The notes beneath the pieces were generated by a model that made no database searches, was not told the DNA's origin, and saw nothing but the letters and a program-made list of their open reading frames with translations. Both the position numbers and the translations under genes were made by a program. A DNA stretch of 64,000 bases from NCBI GenBank assembly GCA_049318625.1, contig JBMOGA010000005.1, positions 60,098-124,097 of the forward strand, in the 5' to 3' direction. This document shows positions 18,453 through 26,879 of the stretch, piece by piece (within the stretch, counting starts at the first letter, position 1; each line of letters starts with the position of its first letter). This DNA comes from JBMOGA01 sp049318625. GTDB taxonomy: Bacteria; Pseudomonadota; Alphaproteobacteria; Rhizobiales; Hyphomicrobiaceae.

Positions 18453-19238
18453 TCACCCGCGACGGTCGACGCCGTTCGACAATACCGAATAACGAGGCGA
18501 GCGGTGGCGTTGGACCACCGGCACACCCTTGAACCACAGCCGAAGCGCCTCCCAGTGGATGGCGCCGATCACCTTCAGCGTGAGCAGCGGGTGACCGAGC
18601 AGAACGCGGATCAGGCCCAGGTCGCCGAAGGGGCGGGCCTCGGCGCGGAAATGCGCTCGAAGGATCGGGCCGGCCGTATCGGTGAGCAGGACACCGACCA
18701 GCACGTCGTCTCCCGGCGGGCGGAGGCGGAAGCCGTAGTCGACGGCGGCCGGCGTGAACGGCGAGACGTACATGTGCTTGCGGCAGGCCTGGGCGTAGAC
18801 GCCGTCACAGGCCGCGCCGGCCGGCATCACATAACTGGTGCGCTCGCCGACCGTATTACTCACCTCGTAGATAACGCCGGCCAATTCACCCGCCGCGTCG
18901 TACCCGAAGTAGACCGAGAGCGGATTGAAGGTATAGCCGAAAACGCGCGGGTATGTGAGCAGCCTCACACGCGCTGTGGCATGCGGGAGACCGTGGTCGG
19001 CCAGAACACGACGGGCCTGCACGGCGATCGGCGTGCCGTCACCGGCGCCGTAGTCGCGATCGTGGAGGCTGACCACGCCCGCCCTGTTGTACGAGAACAG
19101 CCGCGAGCCTCGGGCGACGTGGTCGAGGGCATCGACGTCGACCATCAGCGCGAACACATGGTAGCGCAGCCGATGGTGGCGGGCGCGCAGGCGGACGTGC
19201 ACCACCTCGCCCGCGCAGATCAGTGCCTCGGCCGTCAT
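18453..19238 (-). CDS. DUF1365 domain-containing protein
   Basis: This 261-residue DUF1365 protein is recognised by VRLRARHHRLRYHVFALMVD near the start, FGYTFNPLSVYFGYD in the middle and KHMYVSPF later. It overlaps the upstream flavin oxidoreductase by 4 bp and lies 7 bp before cfa, so the three are surely cotranscribed. This trio is a recurring set in Proteobacteria and is tied to unusual membrane fatty acids. The biochemical role of DUF1365 is not established. Confidence 0.9.
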   Translation of the reverse strand: MTAEALICAGEVVHVRLRARHHRLRYHVFALMVDVDALDHVARGSRLFSYNRAGVVSLHDRDYGAGDGTPIAVQARRVLADHGLPHATARVRLLTYPRVFGYTFNPLSVYFGYDAAGELAGVIYEVSNTVGERTSYVMPAGAACDGVYAQACRKHMYVSPFTPAAVDYGFRLRPPGDDVLVGVLLTDTAGPILRAHFRAEARPFGDLGLIRVLLGHPLLTLKVIGAIHWEALRLWFKGVPVVQRHRSPRYSVLSNGVDRRG

Positions 19239-20566
19239 TCTGCGGCCAGCGTTACGGGCGCCGTCGTGCGATGGATGCGGCCGGACTCGTCGGCCACCGC
19301 CCAGGGCCGGCGCACGCCGCCGAGATCCTCTGCGACCGCGAGGCCGGCCTGAATACCATCCTCATGGAAGCCGAAACCGAAATAGCTGCCACACAGCCAC
19401 GTGCGCCGGCGCCCTTGCAGGGCCCAGAGCCGACGCTGGGCGGCCATGGCGTTGCGGTCGAACATGGGATGGCGGTAATCGCAGGTCACGATGACATTGC
19501 CGGCCCGCGGCGGTCGCGGCGGGTTGAGCGTGACGAACAGGTCGCGACGTGTCGCGAGGGGCTGCAGCCGGTTCATCCAATAGCTGACGGCCAGCCGCCC
19601 GTCGTCGGTGCCGAGGAAGTTCCAGCTCGACCACAATCTCCGCCGGGCCGGCATCAGGCCGGGGTCGTCGTGGAGCACCGCCGTATTTGCAGCATAGCGG
19701 AAGGCGCCGAGCGTCGCGCGCTCGTTGTCGTCGGCGTCGGCAAGGAGTGCCCGTGCCTCGTCCGCGTGGGTGGCGATCACGACATGATCGAAGCGTGCGG
19801 TGGTGGCGTCGGCGAGTTCGATGTCGACGCCGTCCGGCCGCCGCACGATGCGCTGTACCGGGTTCGAGCTGATGACCGCGGCGCCGGATGCGGCGACCGC
19901 GCGCGTCACGTATTCGCGACTGCCGCCGACGACGGTGCGCCACTGCGGCCGGTCACGCACCTGCAGGAGACCGTGGTTGGAGAAGAAGCGCGCGAACGCG
20001 AGCGCCGGAAAGCTCAGCATCTCGCGCGACGGCGTCGACCAGATCGCCGCGCCCATCGGCAGGATGTGGCGGTCGACGAAGGCGGTCGAATAGCCCTCGG
20101 CCTGCAGCCAGGCGCCGAGCGAGATGTCTTCGTCGGCGCCGGATTCGGCGAGGCGGCGGGCGTCGGGAAAGAAGCGCACGAGATCGGCCACCATGCGCCA
20201 ATGTCCCGGCCGCAACAGATTGGACCATTGCCCGAACAGCCCGCCGAGCCCGGTGCCGCTGTACTCGTATCGGCCGGTGCCGAGGGAGACGGCGAACGAC
20301 ATGTTCGACGCGGCGGTGGGTACGCCCAGCGCGGCGAAGAAGGCCACGAGATTGGGATAGCTCACCGTGTTGTAGACGATGAACCCGGTATCGACCGCGC
20401 GCTCGCCCTCCGGAACCGCGACGGTGACCGTATGGGCGTGGCCGCCGAGCCGGCCGGCCTTCTCGATGAGCGTGACGCGGTGGCGCGTTCCGAGCAGCCA
20501 CGCGGCGGCGATGCCAGATATGCCGCTGCCGACGACGGCGATGGAGAGCTGTCGCATGTCGTTCAT
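19235..20566 (-). CDS. FAD-dependent oxidoreductase (amine-oxidase fold)
   Basis: This 443-residue flavoprotein opens with the dinucleotide-binding motif VVGSGISGIAAAWLLG (about residues 11-26) followed by ERR-like acidic contacts. It has the NAD(P)-binding/amine-oxidase fold of the proteins encoded beside DUF1365 and cfa. It probably desaturates or oxidises acyl chains before or after the Cfa-like step (inference). The ATG at 20566 follows AAGGGGACC; the frame is open further upstream but without coding character. It is the promoter-proximal gene of the four-gene operon. Confidence 0.88.
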   Translation of the reverse strand: MNDMRQLSIAVVGSGISGIAAAWLLGTRHRVTLIEKAGRLGGHAHTVTVAVPEGERAVDTGFIVYNTVSYPNLVAFFAALGVPTAASNMSFAVSLGTGRYEYSGTGLGGLFGQWSNLLRPGHWRMVADLVRFFPDARRLAESGADEDISLGAWLQAEGYSTAFVDRHILPMGAAIWSTPSREMLSFPALAFARFFSNHGLLQVRDRPQWRTVVGGSREYVTRAVAASGAAVISSNPVQRIVRRPDGVDIELADATTARFDHVVIATHADEARALLADADDNERATLGAFRYAANTAVLHDDPGLMPARRRLWSSWNFLGTDDGRLAVSYWMNRLQPLATRRDLFVTLNPPRPPRAGNVIVTCDYRHPMFDRNAMAAQRRLWALQGRRRTWLCGSYFGFGFHEDGIQAGLAVAEDLGGVRRPWAVADESGRIHRTTAPVTLAAE

Positions 20567-20669
20567 GGTCCCCTTGGTGCCTTTACGACCAGCGCCGGCG
20601 CCTCGGATCACCCTCGGTCGAGGCCGCGCCCGGCCGCCGAGAGAATAATCCGCGCAAACCGCAGACCAT

Positions 20670-20685
20670 TTAACTCCCTGTTAAC
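20670..20685. promoter_or_regulatory. CtrA-type box TTAA-N7-TTAAC
   Basis: The sequence TTAACTCCCTGTTAAC is an exact match to the alphaproteobacterial CtrA full-site consensus. It sits 88 bp before the small membrane-protein start at 20773 and about 104 bp before the divergent flavin oxidoreductase start. An additional TTAAC half site occurs near 20704. It could make either gene cell-cycle regulated. Confidence 0.6.
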
Positions 20686-20772
20686 CATACATGACAGATC
20701 CTCTTAACACGGAGCGCATGCCGGCGCTCGAAGGCACGCTCTCCGGAGGAAGGACTTAAGGAGTAAATAGTC

Positions 20773-20973
20773 ATGTCCCCCTCCCGACCGACCTACCAGC
20801 CGCTCGCCATATGGTTCTCAGGGCTCTGGCTCCTGAGTGTCAGCGCACTTTCGGTGGCGATTGCGGCCACACCGCTCTACCAGCCCGGGTACCGCCTCGG
20901 ACTGTGTGCCTCCTGCGAGGTCAGCACGACCAAGACGATGATCGCCAAGATCGAGCCGGCCAAAGCCGGTTGA
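20773..20973 (+). CDS. Small single-span membrane protein
   Basis: This 66-residue ORF has a strong ribosome binding site (AAGGAG ahead of the ATG), one hydrophobic span (about residues 11-32) and a CASCEV motif near residue 45. A CtrA-type box lies upstream and an intrinsic terminator just downstream at 21008-21041, so it looks like a complete monocistronic unit. I do not recognise a family. The two cysteines two residues apart could bind a metal or form a disulfide. The boundary evidence is better than the sequence evidence. Confidence 0.6.
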   Translation: MSPSRPTYQPLAIWFSGLWLLSVSALSVAIAATPLYQPGYRLGLCASCEVSTTKTMIAKIEPAKAG

Positions 20974-21007
20974 TCCCGCACGCCACCCGACTTGAATTCT
21001 TGCCCGT

Positions 21008-21041
21008 CCTGGTCGGCCGGCCACCGACCAGGGGGGCTTTT
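21008..21041 (+). terminator. Rho-independent terminator of the small membrane-protein gene
   Basis: A perfect 9-bp stem CCTGGTCGG/CCGACCAGG with a 7-nt loop is followed by GGGGCTTTT. The T tract abuts the kdsA stop codon on the other strand. Confidence 0.75.
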
Positions 21042-21898
21042 CATCCCTGGGGCTTCGGCTTCACGACGCGGTCGATCGCCTGCAACTCCCGGAGCAGCGA
21101 CTCGAGCGCCTTCAATGGCACCATGTTCGGTCCGTCGGACGGCGCGCGATCGGGATCCTCGTGGGTTTCGATGAACAGCCCCGCCACACCGACCGCGACG
21201 GCGGCGCGCGCCAGAACCGGCACGAAGCGCCGGTCGCCGCCCGAACTGGTGCCCTGCCCGCCCGGCGACTGCACCGCGTGGGTGGCGTCGAAGATCACCG
21301 GACAGCCGGTTTCCGCCATGATCGCCAGCGCGCGCATGTCGACGACGAGCGTGTTGTAGCCGAAGCTGACGCCACGCTCGGTGACGAGCACGTTCGGATT
21401 GCCGCTCGCCGTCACCTTGGCGACGACGTTCTTCATGTCCCACGGGGCCAGGAACTGACCCTTCTTGATCTTGACGACGCGCCCGGTCCTGGCGGCGGCG
21501 ACCAATAGATCGGTCTGGCGGCACAAGAACGCCGGGATCTGGAGGACATCGACCACCGCGGCGACAGGGGCGCAGTGCTGCGGCTCGTGGACGTCGGTCA
21601 CCACGGGAAGGCCGTAACGCTCACGCACCTCGGCGAACACCGCGAGCGCGCCGTCGAGGCCGAGCCCGCGCTTGCCGCCGAGGCTGGTCCGGTTCGCCTT
21701 GTCGTAGGATGTCTTGTAGATGGCGCCGATGCCCAGCCGCTCGGTGATCTCCTTGATTGCGGCGGCCATCTCGAGGGCGTGCGCGCGGCTCTCCATCTGG
21801 CAGGGGCCGGCGAACAGGGCGAACGGTCGGGTCGCCGAAAACGTGACGGCGCCGACACGGACCTCGGCATTGGGCTCAGTCGAAGCGGATTGGGTCAT
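21041..21898 (-). CDS. kdsA: 3-deoxy-8-phosphooctulonate synthase (KDO-8-P synthase)
   Basis: This 285-residue cytoplasmic enzyme condenses arabinose-5-phosphate with phosphoenolpyruvate to give KDO-8-phosphate for LPS core synthesis. Characteristic elements include FALFAGPCQMES at the N-terminus, YKTSYDKANRTS, TDVHEPQH, CRQTDLL and KKGQFLAPWDM. The PCQ-type site with Cys and the DVHEPQHC region suggest a possible metal-dependent class, not decided here. The ATG at 21898 fits the family N-terminus. It stands alone on the minus strand. Confidence 0.96.
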   Translation of the reverse strand: MTQSASTEPNAEVRVGAVTFSATRPFALFAGPCQMESRAHALEMAAAIKEITERLGIGAIYKTSYDKANRTSLGGKRGLGLDGALAVFAEVRERYGLPVVTDVHEPQHCAPVAAVVDVLQIPAFLCRQTDLLVAAARTGRVVKIKKGQFLAPWDMKNVVAKVTASGNPNVLVTERGVSFGYNTLVVDMRALAIMAETGCPVIFDATHAVQSPGGQGTSSGGDRRFVPVLARAAVAVGVAGLFIETHEDPDRAPSDGPNMVPLKALESLLRELQAIDRVVKPKPQG

Positions 21899-21963
21899 GG
21901 GATTCCTATAGCGCGACCGGGCCCCGGCGATAAGTCTTTGAGACCGGATTGCCGACAGCGCCG

Positions 21964-22845
21964 TCAGTCGACCGGTGACGGCGCGAACGACAGGGCCACG
22001 CCGAAGGCCGCCGAGGCCGGCACCACCACGGTGCCCGCTGTGGTCGCGTGAGGCACCGCCTCGCCGGCAAGGTGGCGCGCGAGGGCCTCGGGATCGGGAC
22101 AAGCCAGGCGCACCGCCACGAACCGCGGCCCAGCGTCCGGCTCGGGGACGGTGACTGCCGTGCCGAACGTCTGGCTGAGCCGGTCGGGCGTGAGCAGTTC
22201 GATGGCGCCGCGCGGCGTCAGTACGGCGAGCCCGCCCTCACGTCGGTGCACCTTGCCACCACCGGTGAAGGCCTCGAAGAAGGCCGCATGGGCATAGGGA
22301 TCGGCAGCCGCCATGACGACGGCATCGATGCCGGTGACGCCGTTGGGATGGACCTGAAGGGCGGCATTCCAGAAGCTTTCCGGGGCATGCTGACGGCAAA
22401 CGAAGAAGCCGGCATCGCGGATCCCTTGCGTGCGGGCGAAGGCGAGCGTGAAGGCCACCCGGACCGGGCTCGCGTCGGGGCGGTAGCCGGTGCGCTCGAA
22501 GTGGAAGGTGGCGGGGCCGGCGATGCCGTGCGCCGCGAACTCGGCCTGGTCGGCCTCGGCGTCGCGGCTCTCCAACACCACCATGGCCAGTCCCTCGCGC
22601 CGCGCCAGATAGTCGGCCAGGAACCCGGCAAAACCGGCCACCGGTTCGGCGTCGTCGGGCCGCGCGAAACCCGGCTCGGTGCCGAGCAGCTCGAGGAAGC
22701 AGCCGTCGAACTGCACGATATGGTTCAAAGTTCCCCAGTCATGGCGGTTGCGCTTGCCGACCTGAAAGCCGAGCCGGCGATAGAATGCGGCCTGGGCGTC
22801 GAGATCGGCGGTGGCCAGCACGAGGTGATCCAGACCACGCGGCAT
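21964..22845 (-). CDS. VOC-superfamily (glyoxalase-like) protein
   Basis: This 293-residue protein starts MPRGLDHLVLATADLDAQA, the first beta-alpha-beta unit of the vicinal-oxygen-chelate fold. The histidine in GLDH and Glu residues in the FLELLG strand are candidate metal ligands. A second VOC half follows (about residues 155-270). This Glyoxalase_3-like type is common and mostly uncharacterised. The ATG at 22845 is preferred over the longer frame. It diverges from the GGDEF-EAL gene. Confidence 0.8.
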   Translation of the reverse strand: MPRGLDHLVLATADLDAQAAFYRRLGFQVGKRNRHDWGTLNHIVQFDGCFLELLGTEPGFARPDDAEPVAGFAGFLADYLARREGLAMVVLESRDAEADQAEFAAHGIAGPATFHFERTGYRPDASPVRVAFTLAFARTQGIRDAGFFVCRQHAPESFWNAALQVHPNGVTGIDAVVMAAADPYAHAAFFEAFTGGGKVHRREGGLAVLTPRGAIELLTPDRLSQTFGTAVTVPEPDAGPRFVAVRLACPDPEALARHLAGEAVPHATTAGTVVVPASAAFGVALSFAPSPVD

Positions 22846-22971
22846 GGGTTCGTTCTCCGGTTCGGCCAGCGCGGGCGAAGGACACCCGCGGCCGGCGGGA
22901 TATTCTTGCGTCAACAGATGATTAGGGGGGTTGCGGTATTAAGACGTACAGTGTTTGTCAGTCAAAGTCTC

Positions 22972-25470
22972 ATGTGGATGCCAAGTTCCAAGCCGGCCAA
23001 CTCCGCGCCGAACCCTCCGGGCGAGATCGGGGACGGCCTTGCGTGCGGAAGCGGCGATCGTTTTCATGCACGATTGCGCATCCATCATCGTGCTGGCGAG
23101 CGGACGACTGCCATCGCCCAGGCGTTCATCTGTTGCTTTTTGACGATCTATCATGTCGCACAGGCCGGTCCGGGCGGCAATACGGCGGTGGCGCTCGGCC
23201 TCGTCGCGATCCTCGCAAGTTCGATCGTCCGCTTCGTTCTGAGCAGCCGGCCACGCCTGCCGGAGCGGGCCCTCGATCTCATGACGGCATTCGACGTCCT
23301 CGTTTTCCTGGCGCTGATCTGGGGCTACCAGAGCGCCTATGGCCATCCCGCCGGCGGATCGCTGAAAGCGCCCTCGCTCGCCATGCTGTTCGTTCTGATC
23401 GGGCTGCGGGTGCTGCGCCCCGATCCGCGTCAGGTGGTGATCGCCGGGGTGACGGCCATCGCCGGCTGGGCCGTGGTGGTGGCTCTGGCGGTGCTGCAGG
23501 ACGGACCGGCCGCTCTGGCGAAGGACTATCTCGGCTATCTCTCGTCCTACCAGATCCTGATCGGCGCCGAGATCGAGCGGATCATCGCCCTCGCCTTCCT
23601 GGCTGGCGTGCTCGCGGTGGCGGCGCGTGGCGCCCACCGCCTTCTGTCACAGGCGGCCCATGTGGACGACTACCAGATTGCGTTGTCGACCGCCCACGCC
23701 CATCTCGCCACCGCCGATGCCGCCCGCAACGAGACACAGGCCGCACTCGAATGTCTGCAGCGGCGCGACGGCGAGTTGCAGCGCCAGAACGGCCATTTCG
23801 GCGCCGCGCTCGACAACATGAGCCATGGGCTGTGCCTGCTCGACGCCCAGCGCCAACTGGTCGTCTGCAACCCGCGGCTGCTCGAAATCTACAAGCTTCC
23901 CGAAGGCCTTGCGGTGCCCGGCGTGCCGATTGCGAACATCGTCGCGCACGGCCGGAACTGCGGCATCTACGCCGGCGTGCACGACGACACGCCGGTGGAT
24001 CTGCTGGCGGGCCTCGCGCCGGCCTCGCGCGAGGGCGGCAGCGTGGTCGAACTGGCGGACGGGCGGACGATCGTCATTCGCGCGCGCCCGATGGCCGACG
24101 GCGGCCTGGTGGTGACACGCGAAGACGTGACGGAGTTGCGGCGCAGCGAAGCCCGCGTCGCCCACATGGCGCTGCACGATACGCTGACCGGCCTGCCCAA
24201 CCGGCGCCGCTTCCACGACCACCTGGTCGACACCATGCGCCTGGCGCGGCAGGCTGACGGCGCGGTCGTGCTGATGGTGCTCGATCTCGATCGCTTCAAG
24301 GAGGTCAACGAAGCGCTCGGCGATCTGGCGGGCGACACACTGCTCAAGCTCGTCGGCCGGCGGCTGACCAGCCTCGTCGCCCCTCATCTGGTGGCCCGCC
24401 TCGGGGCGGACGAGTTCGCCATCGTGGTGCCGACGTCGCGAACACTGGCCCAGCAGGTGGCAACCGACCTCGCCGAGACGATCGCGCGGGAGATCGCGCG
24501 GCCTTTCCAGATCGATGGGCGACTGACCATGGTCGGTGCCAGCATCGGTATCGCGCGGGCGCCGGACGATACCATCGACGCCGAGGACCTGATCAAGAAG
24601 GCGGATCTGGCGCTGGCCGGCTCGAAGGGCGACCAGAACGCCGCGTTTCGCTTCTTCGAGGCCGAGATGGACGAGCGCCAGCGTCGCCGCCGCCGTCTCG
24701 CCAGCGATCTCCAGCAGGCCGTGGTGCGCGACGAGTTGGACCTGCATTATCAGCCGCAACTCGATCTCGCCAGCGGGCGTATTTCCGGCTTCGAGGCGCT
24801 GCTTCGGTGGCGCCATCCGGACCTCGGCGCCGTGCCGCCGGGTGAATTCATCCCGATCGCGGAGGAAACGGGTCTGATCCGAACGCTCGGTGCGTGGGCG
24901 CTGCGGCGCGCCTGCCGCGATGCTGCACATTGGCCGGCGGACGTCGGCCTGGCGGTCAACGTTTCGGCCATCGAGTTCTCTCCGGCGCTCGTCGACACCG
25001 TGATCGCCATCCTCTCGGAAACCGGTTTCGCTCCCGAGCGCCTGGTTCTGGAGGTGACCGAGACCGTGGTCATCGAGGATGCGGCGGGCGCACTGGCCAT
25101 TCTCGGCAGCCTGAACGACTTCGGCGTCCGCGTCGCGCTCGACGATTTCGGAACGGGCTATGCGTCGCTCAGCTATTTGCGGATGTTTCCGTTCGACAAG
25201 ATCAAGATCGACCGCAGCTTCGTCTCGGACCTCGGCTCGGACCGCCGTGGCGCGCTTGCGATCATCCGCTGCATTACGCACTTGGCGGACAGTCTCGGCA
25301 TGGAAACGACGGCCGAGGGCATCGAGACGATCGAGCAGCTCGAATCGCTACGGGCCGAGGGCTGCACGGAGATCCAGGGGTACCTGCTGAGCCCGCCACG
25401 GCCCGCGGCCGATGTGGAGCGCCTCCTGAAGAGCGGGCTGCCGGGGAGCGCGTGCGCGTCGGCCGCCTGA
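22972..25470 (+). CDS. Membrane PAS-GGDEF-EAL c-di-GMP protein
   Basis: This signalling protein of about 832 residues has roughly six membrane segments (about residues 45-220), a short coiled coil, a PAS domain of the PAS_7 kind (about 280-390), a GGDEF domain (about 396-560) and an EAL domain (about 575-820). The signature in the cyclase domain is GADEF, so the second glycine is alanine, and no RxxD inhibitory site is seen. The EAL domain looks complete: EALLRW, EVTE, DDFGTGYASLSYL, K in FDKIKID and AEGIET. It is therefore more likely a c-di-GMP phosphodiesterase, with the degenerate GGDEF perhaps acting as a GTP sensor. The start is uncertain; the ATG at 22972 is the first in-frame candidate outside the neighbour. 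Confidence 0.88.
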   Translation: MWMPSSKPANSAPNPPGEIGDGLACGSGDRFHARLRIHHRAGERTTAIAQAFICCFLTIYHVAQAGPGGNTAVALGLVAILASSIVRFVLSSRPRLPERALDLMTAFDVLVFLALIWGYQSAYGHPAGGSLKAPSLAMLFVLIGLRVLRPDPRQVVIAGVTAIAGWAVVVALAVLQDGPAALAKDYLGYLSSYQILIGAEIERIIALAFLAGVLAVAARGAHRLLSQAAHVDDYQIALSTAHAHLATADAARNETQAALECLQRRDGELQRQNGHFGAALDNMSHGLCLLDAQRQLVVCNPRLLEIYKLPEGLAVPGVPIANIVAHGRNCGIYAGVHDDTPVDLLAGLAPASREGGSVVELADGRTIVIRARPMADGGLVVTREDVTELRRSEARVAHMALHDTLTGLPNRRRFHDHLVDTMRLARQADGAVVLMVLDLDRFKEVNEALGDLAGDTLLKLVGRRLTSLVAPHLVARLGADEFAIVVPTSRTLAQQVATDLAETIAREIARPFQIDGRLTMVGASIGIARAPDDTIDAEDLIKKADLALAGSKGDQNAAFRFFEAEMDERQRRRRRLASDLQQAVVRDELDLHYQPQLDLASGRISGFEALLRWRHPDLGAVPPGEFIPIAEETGLIRTLGAWALRRACRDAAHWPADVGLAVNVSAIEFSPALVDTVIAILSETGFAPERLVLEVTETVVIEDAAGALAILGSLNDFGVRVALDDFGTGYASLSYLRMFPFDKIKIDRSFVSDLGSDRRGALAIIRCITHLADSLGMETTAEGIETIEQLESLRAEGCTEIQGYLLSPPRPAADVERLLKSGLPGSACASAA

Positions 25471-25608
25471 TGTCTCGCTGCGCCGCTCCGGTACGGCGGT
25501 TCACGATCGGTCAACCGCAAACAGCGTTCGTGCGGCGCTTCAAGTCCGGGGTCGTGTATGGTCGTGACACTTGGACTGCGAAGGCACCGTCCTGCGGAGG
25601 GCGCCACC

Positions 25609-26205
25609 ATGCTCGATGAACTGGGTACACGGCAGGAACGCTTGACGATCGGGCTCCCGGTCTGGCTGACCGCTGTTGCCATGAGCTATGCCGGCGTGCC
25701 CTGGCTGGTGGTCGTGCCACTCGGCGTGGTCGGGTTGGTGCTGGTTGCCGGGTCGATCGGCTCATCGGCGAACGCGGCGACCTGGGTGCCGGTGGTGGTG
25801 GCTGTGCCGCTGATCGCCGGACATCTGGCGTTTGCCCTGCCGGAGGAAACGTGGCGCCTGACGCACGCCACGCCGGCGCCGGCCAGCACGGCGCGGGCGC
25901 CGCTGCCGAGCGAAGTGGTCGACGCGGTGCACGGCGCCTATGCCCCGTGCTCGTACTGGGCCACCGTCGAGGCGCTGGCTCTCGACTGCCCGACTTGCCG
26001 GATTCCGGACCTGCGCGCCGACCGCGCCGCCGAGTTGTCCAAGCTCGCCGACAACCGCAAATGCGAACGCATCTTCGTGCAGACACTGGCGCACTGGCGC
26101 GGCCGGACCGACGATTGCCCGGCCCTGGTGCGCGAGCAGCCGCGCATCGCCCGTGAGCACGCCGCCAGTCTCACCTGCGTCAAGGGCTCCCACGGCACGC
26201 CGTGA
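25609..26205 (+). CDS. Hypothetical membrane protein
   Basis: This 198-residue protein has three closely packed hydrophobic segments in the first 85 residues. A soluble C-terminal part follows with five cysteines, some spaced as CPTC. The ATG at 25609 follows GGAGG. I do not recognise a family. Paired cysteines suggest disulfides in the periplasm or a metal site. It lies between the GGDEF-EAL gene and the LuxR pair, all on the plus strand. Confidence 0.65.
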   Translation: MLDELGTRQERLTIGLPVWLTAVAMSYAGVPWLVVVPLGVVGLVLVAGSIGSSANAATWVPVVVAVPLIAGHLAFALPEETWRLTHATPAPASTARAPLPSEVVDAVHGAYAPCSYWATVEALALDCPTCRIPDLRADRAAELSKLADNRKCERIFVQTLAHWRGRTDDCPALVREQPRIAREHAASLTCVKGSHGTP

Positions 26206-26247
26206 AGGGCGTTCCGCGGGGTGGCTTGCCGGCAACATCTGCCCAAT

Positions 26248-26266
26248 TTTTGTTACAACGACAAAA
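26248..26266. promoter_or_regulatory. Dyad TTTTGT-N7-ACAAAA upstream of the HTH-only LuxR gene
   Basis: A perfect 6-bp inverted repeat with a 7-bp spacer lies in an AT-rich island about 95 bp before the small LuxR-HTH gene. Its 19-bp size is close to a lux box. It is a candidate operator for one of the two adjacent LuxR proteins. Confidence 0.4.
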
Positions 26267-26361
26267 GTCCCCCACAAATCATTCGTGAACGCACTAGACA
26301 ATACGCTCTTGCCCTGGCTAGCTCTTTCAATTCGTTGATGGACATACTGGGGTGAAGGGCC

Positions 26362-26694
26362 ATGCCTCTGGAAAACAATAGATTTTCACGCAGAATCTCA
26401 CCTACGCAAGCCGTTGTTTTTACCCGTGGACGGGCGGCGGCCGACGATGGCGCAAGTCTTCCCCGGTCGCTCTCGCATCGGGACACCGAGATCCTGAACT
26501 GGATTCTCGCCGGCAAGTCCGACCGGGAAATCGGGATGATCCTGGGTTTGTCGGCGAAGACCATCAACTACCACGTCGAAAAGCTGAAGGACCGGTTCAC
26601 GGTCGTGACACGGATCCAGCTCGTGGCGGCGTGCCTTCATTTCGGCTGCCTCACCTGGTCACCTGAACACCTGATGCGTCAACCTGCCTCATAG
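26362..26694 (+). CDS. Small LuxR-type HTH protein without effector domain
   Basis: This 110-residue protein contains essentially only a LuxR/GerE HTH (about residues 37-100, with LSHRDTEILNWILAGKSDRE and a recognition helix in SAKTINYHVEKLKDRF). No autoinducer or receiver domain precedes it. Its HTH is a close relative of that in the next gene (shared AGKSD, SxKT, HVE-x-K), so the two probably derive from one ancestor. It may compete for the same sites or form heterodimers with its neighbour (inference). Confidence 0.85.
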   Translation: MPLENNRFSRRISPTQAVVFTRGRAAADDGASLPRSLSHRDTEILNWILAGKSDREIGMILGLSAKTINYHVEKLKDRFTVVTRIQLVAACLHFGCLTWSPEHLMRQPAS

Positions 26695-26879
26695 ATCAGC
26701 CTGACCGCAGCCACCCAACTGACGGGTGTTCAGCCTGCTGATTTCATGCGATAAACATTGTCCAAGATGCGCCAGGCTCCGGCCGCGTGTCGGGCGACAC
26801 GCTCTGCATTTCAAGGTAGCCAGAACCCGCCGACGGAACGCATAATGGTCCGCCTACCGATTGGTGAGGACGGATCCAC

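Noticed and set aside
20581..20610. TGATCC-N19-TAAAG as an ECF sigma-E-type promoter for the fatty-acid operon
   Set aside because: The spacing is long and the -10 would place the transcript start on the ribosome binding site of the first gene.
22048..22971. N-terminal extension of the GGDEF-EAL protein upstream of 22972
   Set aside because: It runs antisense through the VOC gene and has no protein-like character.
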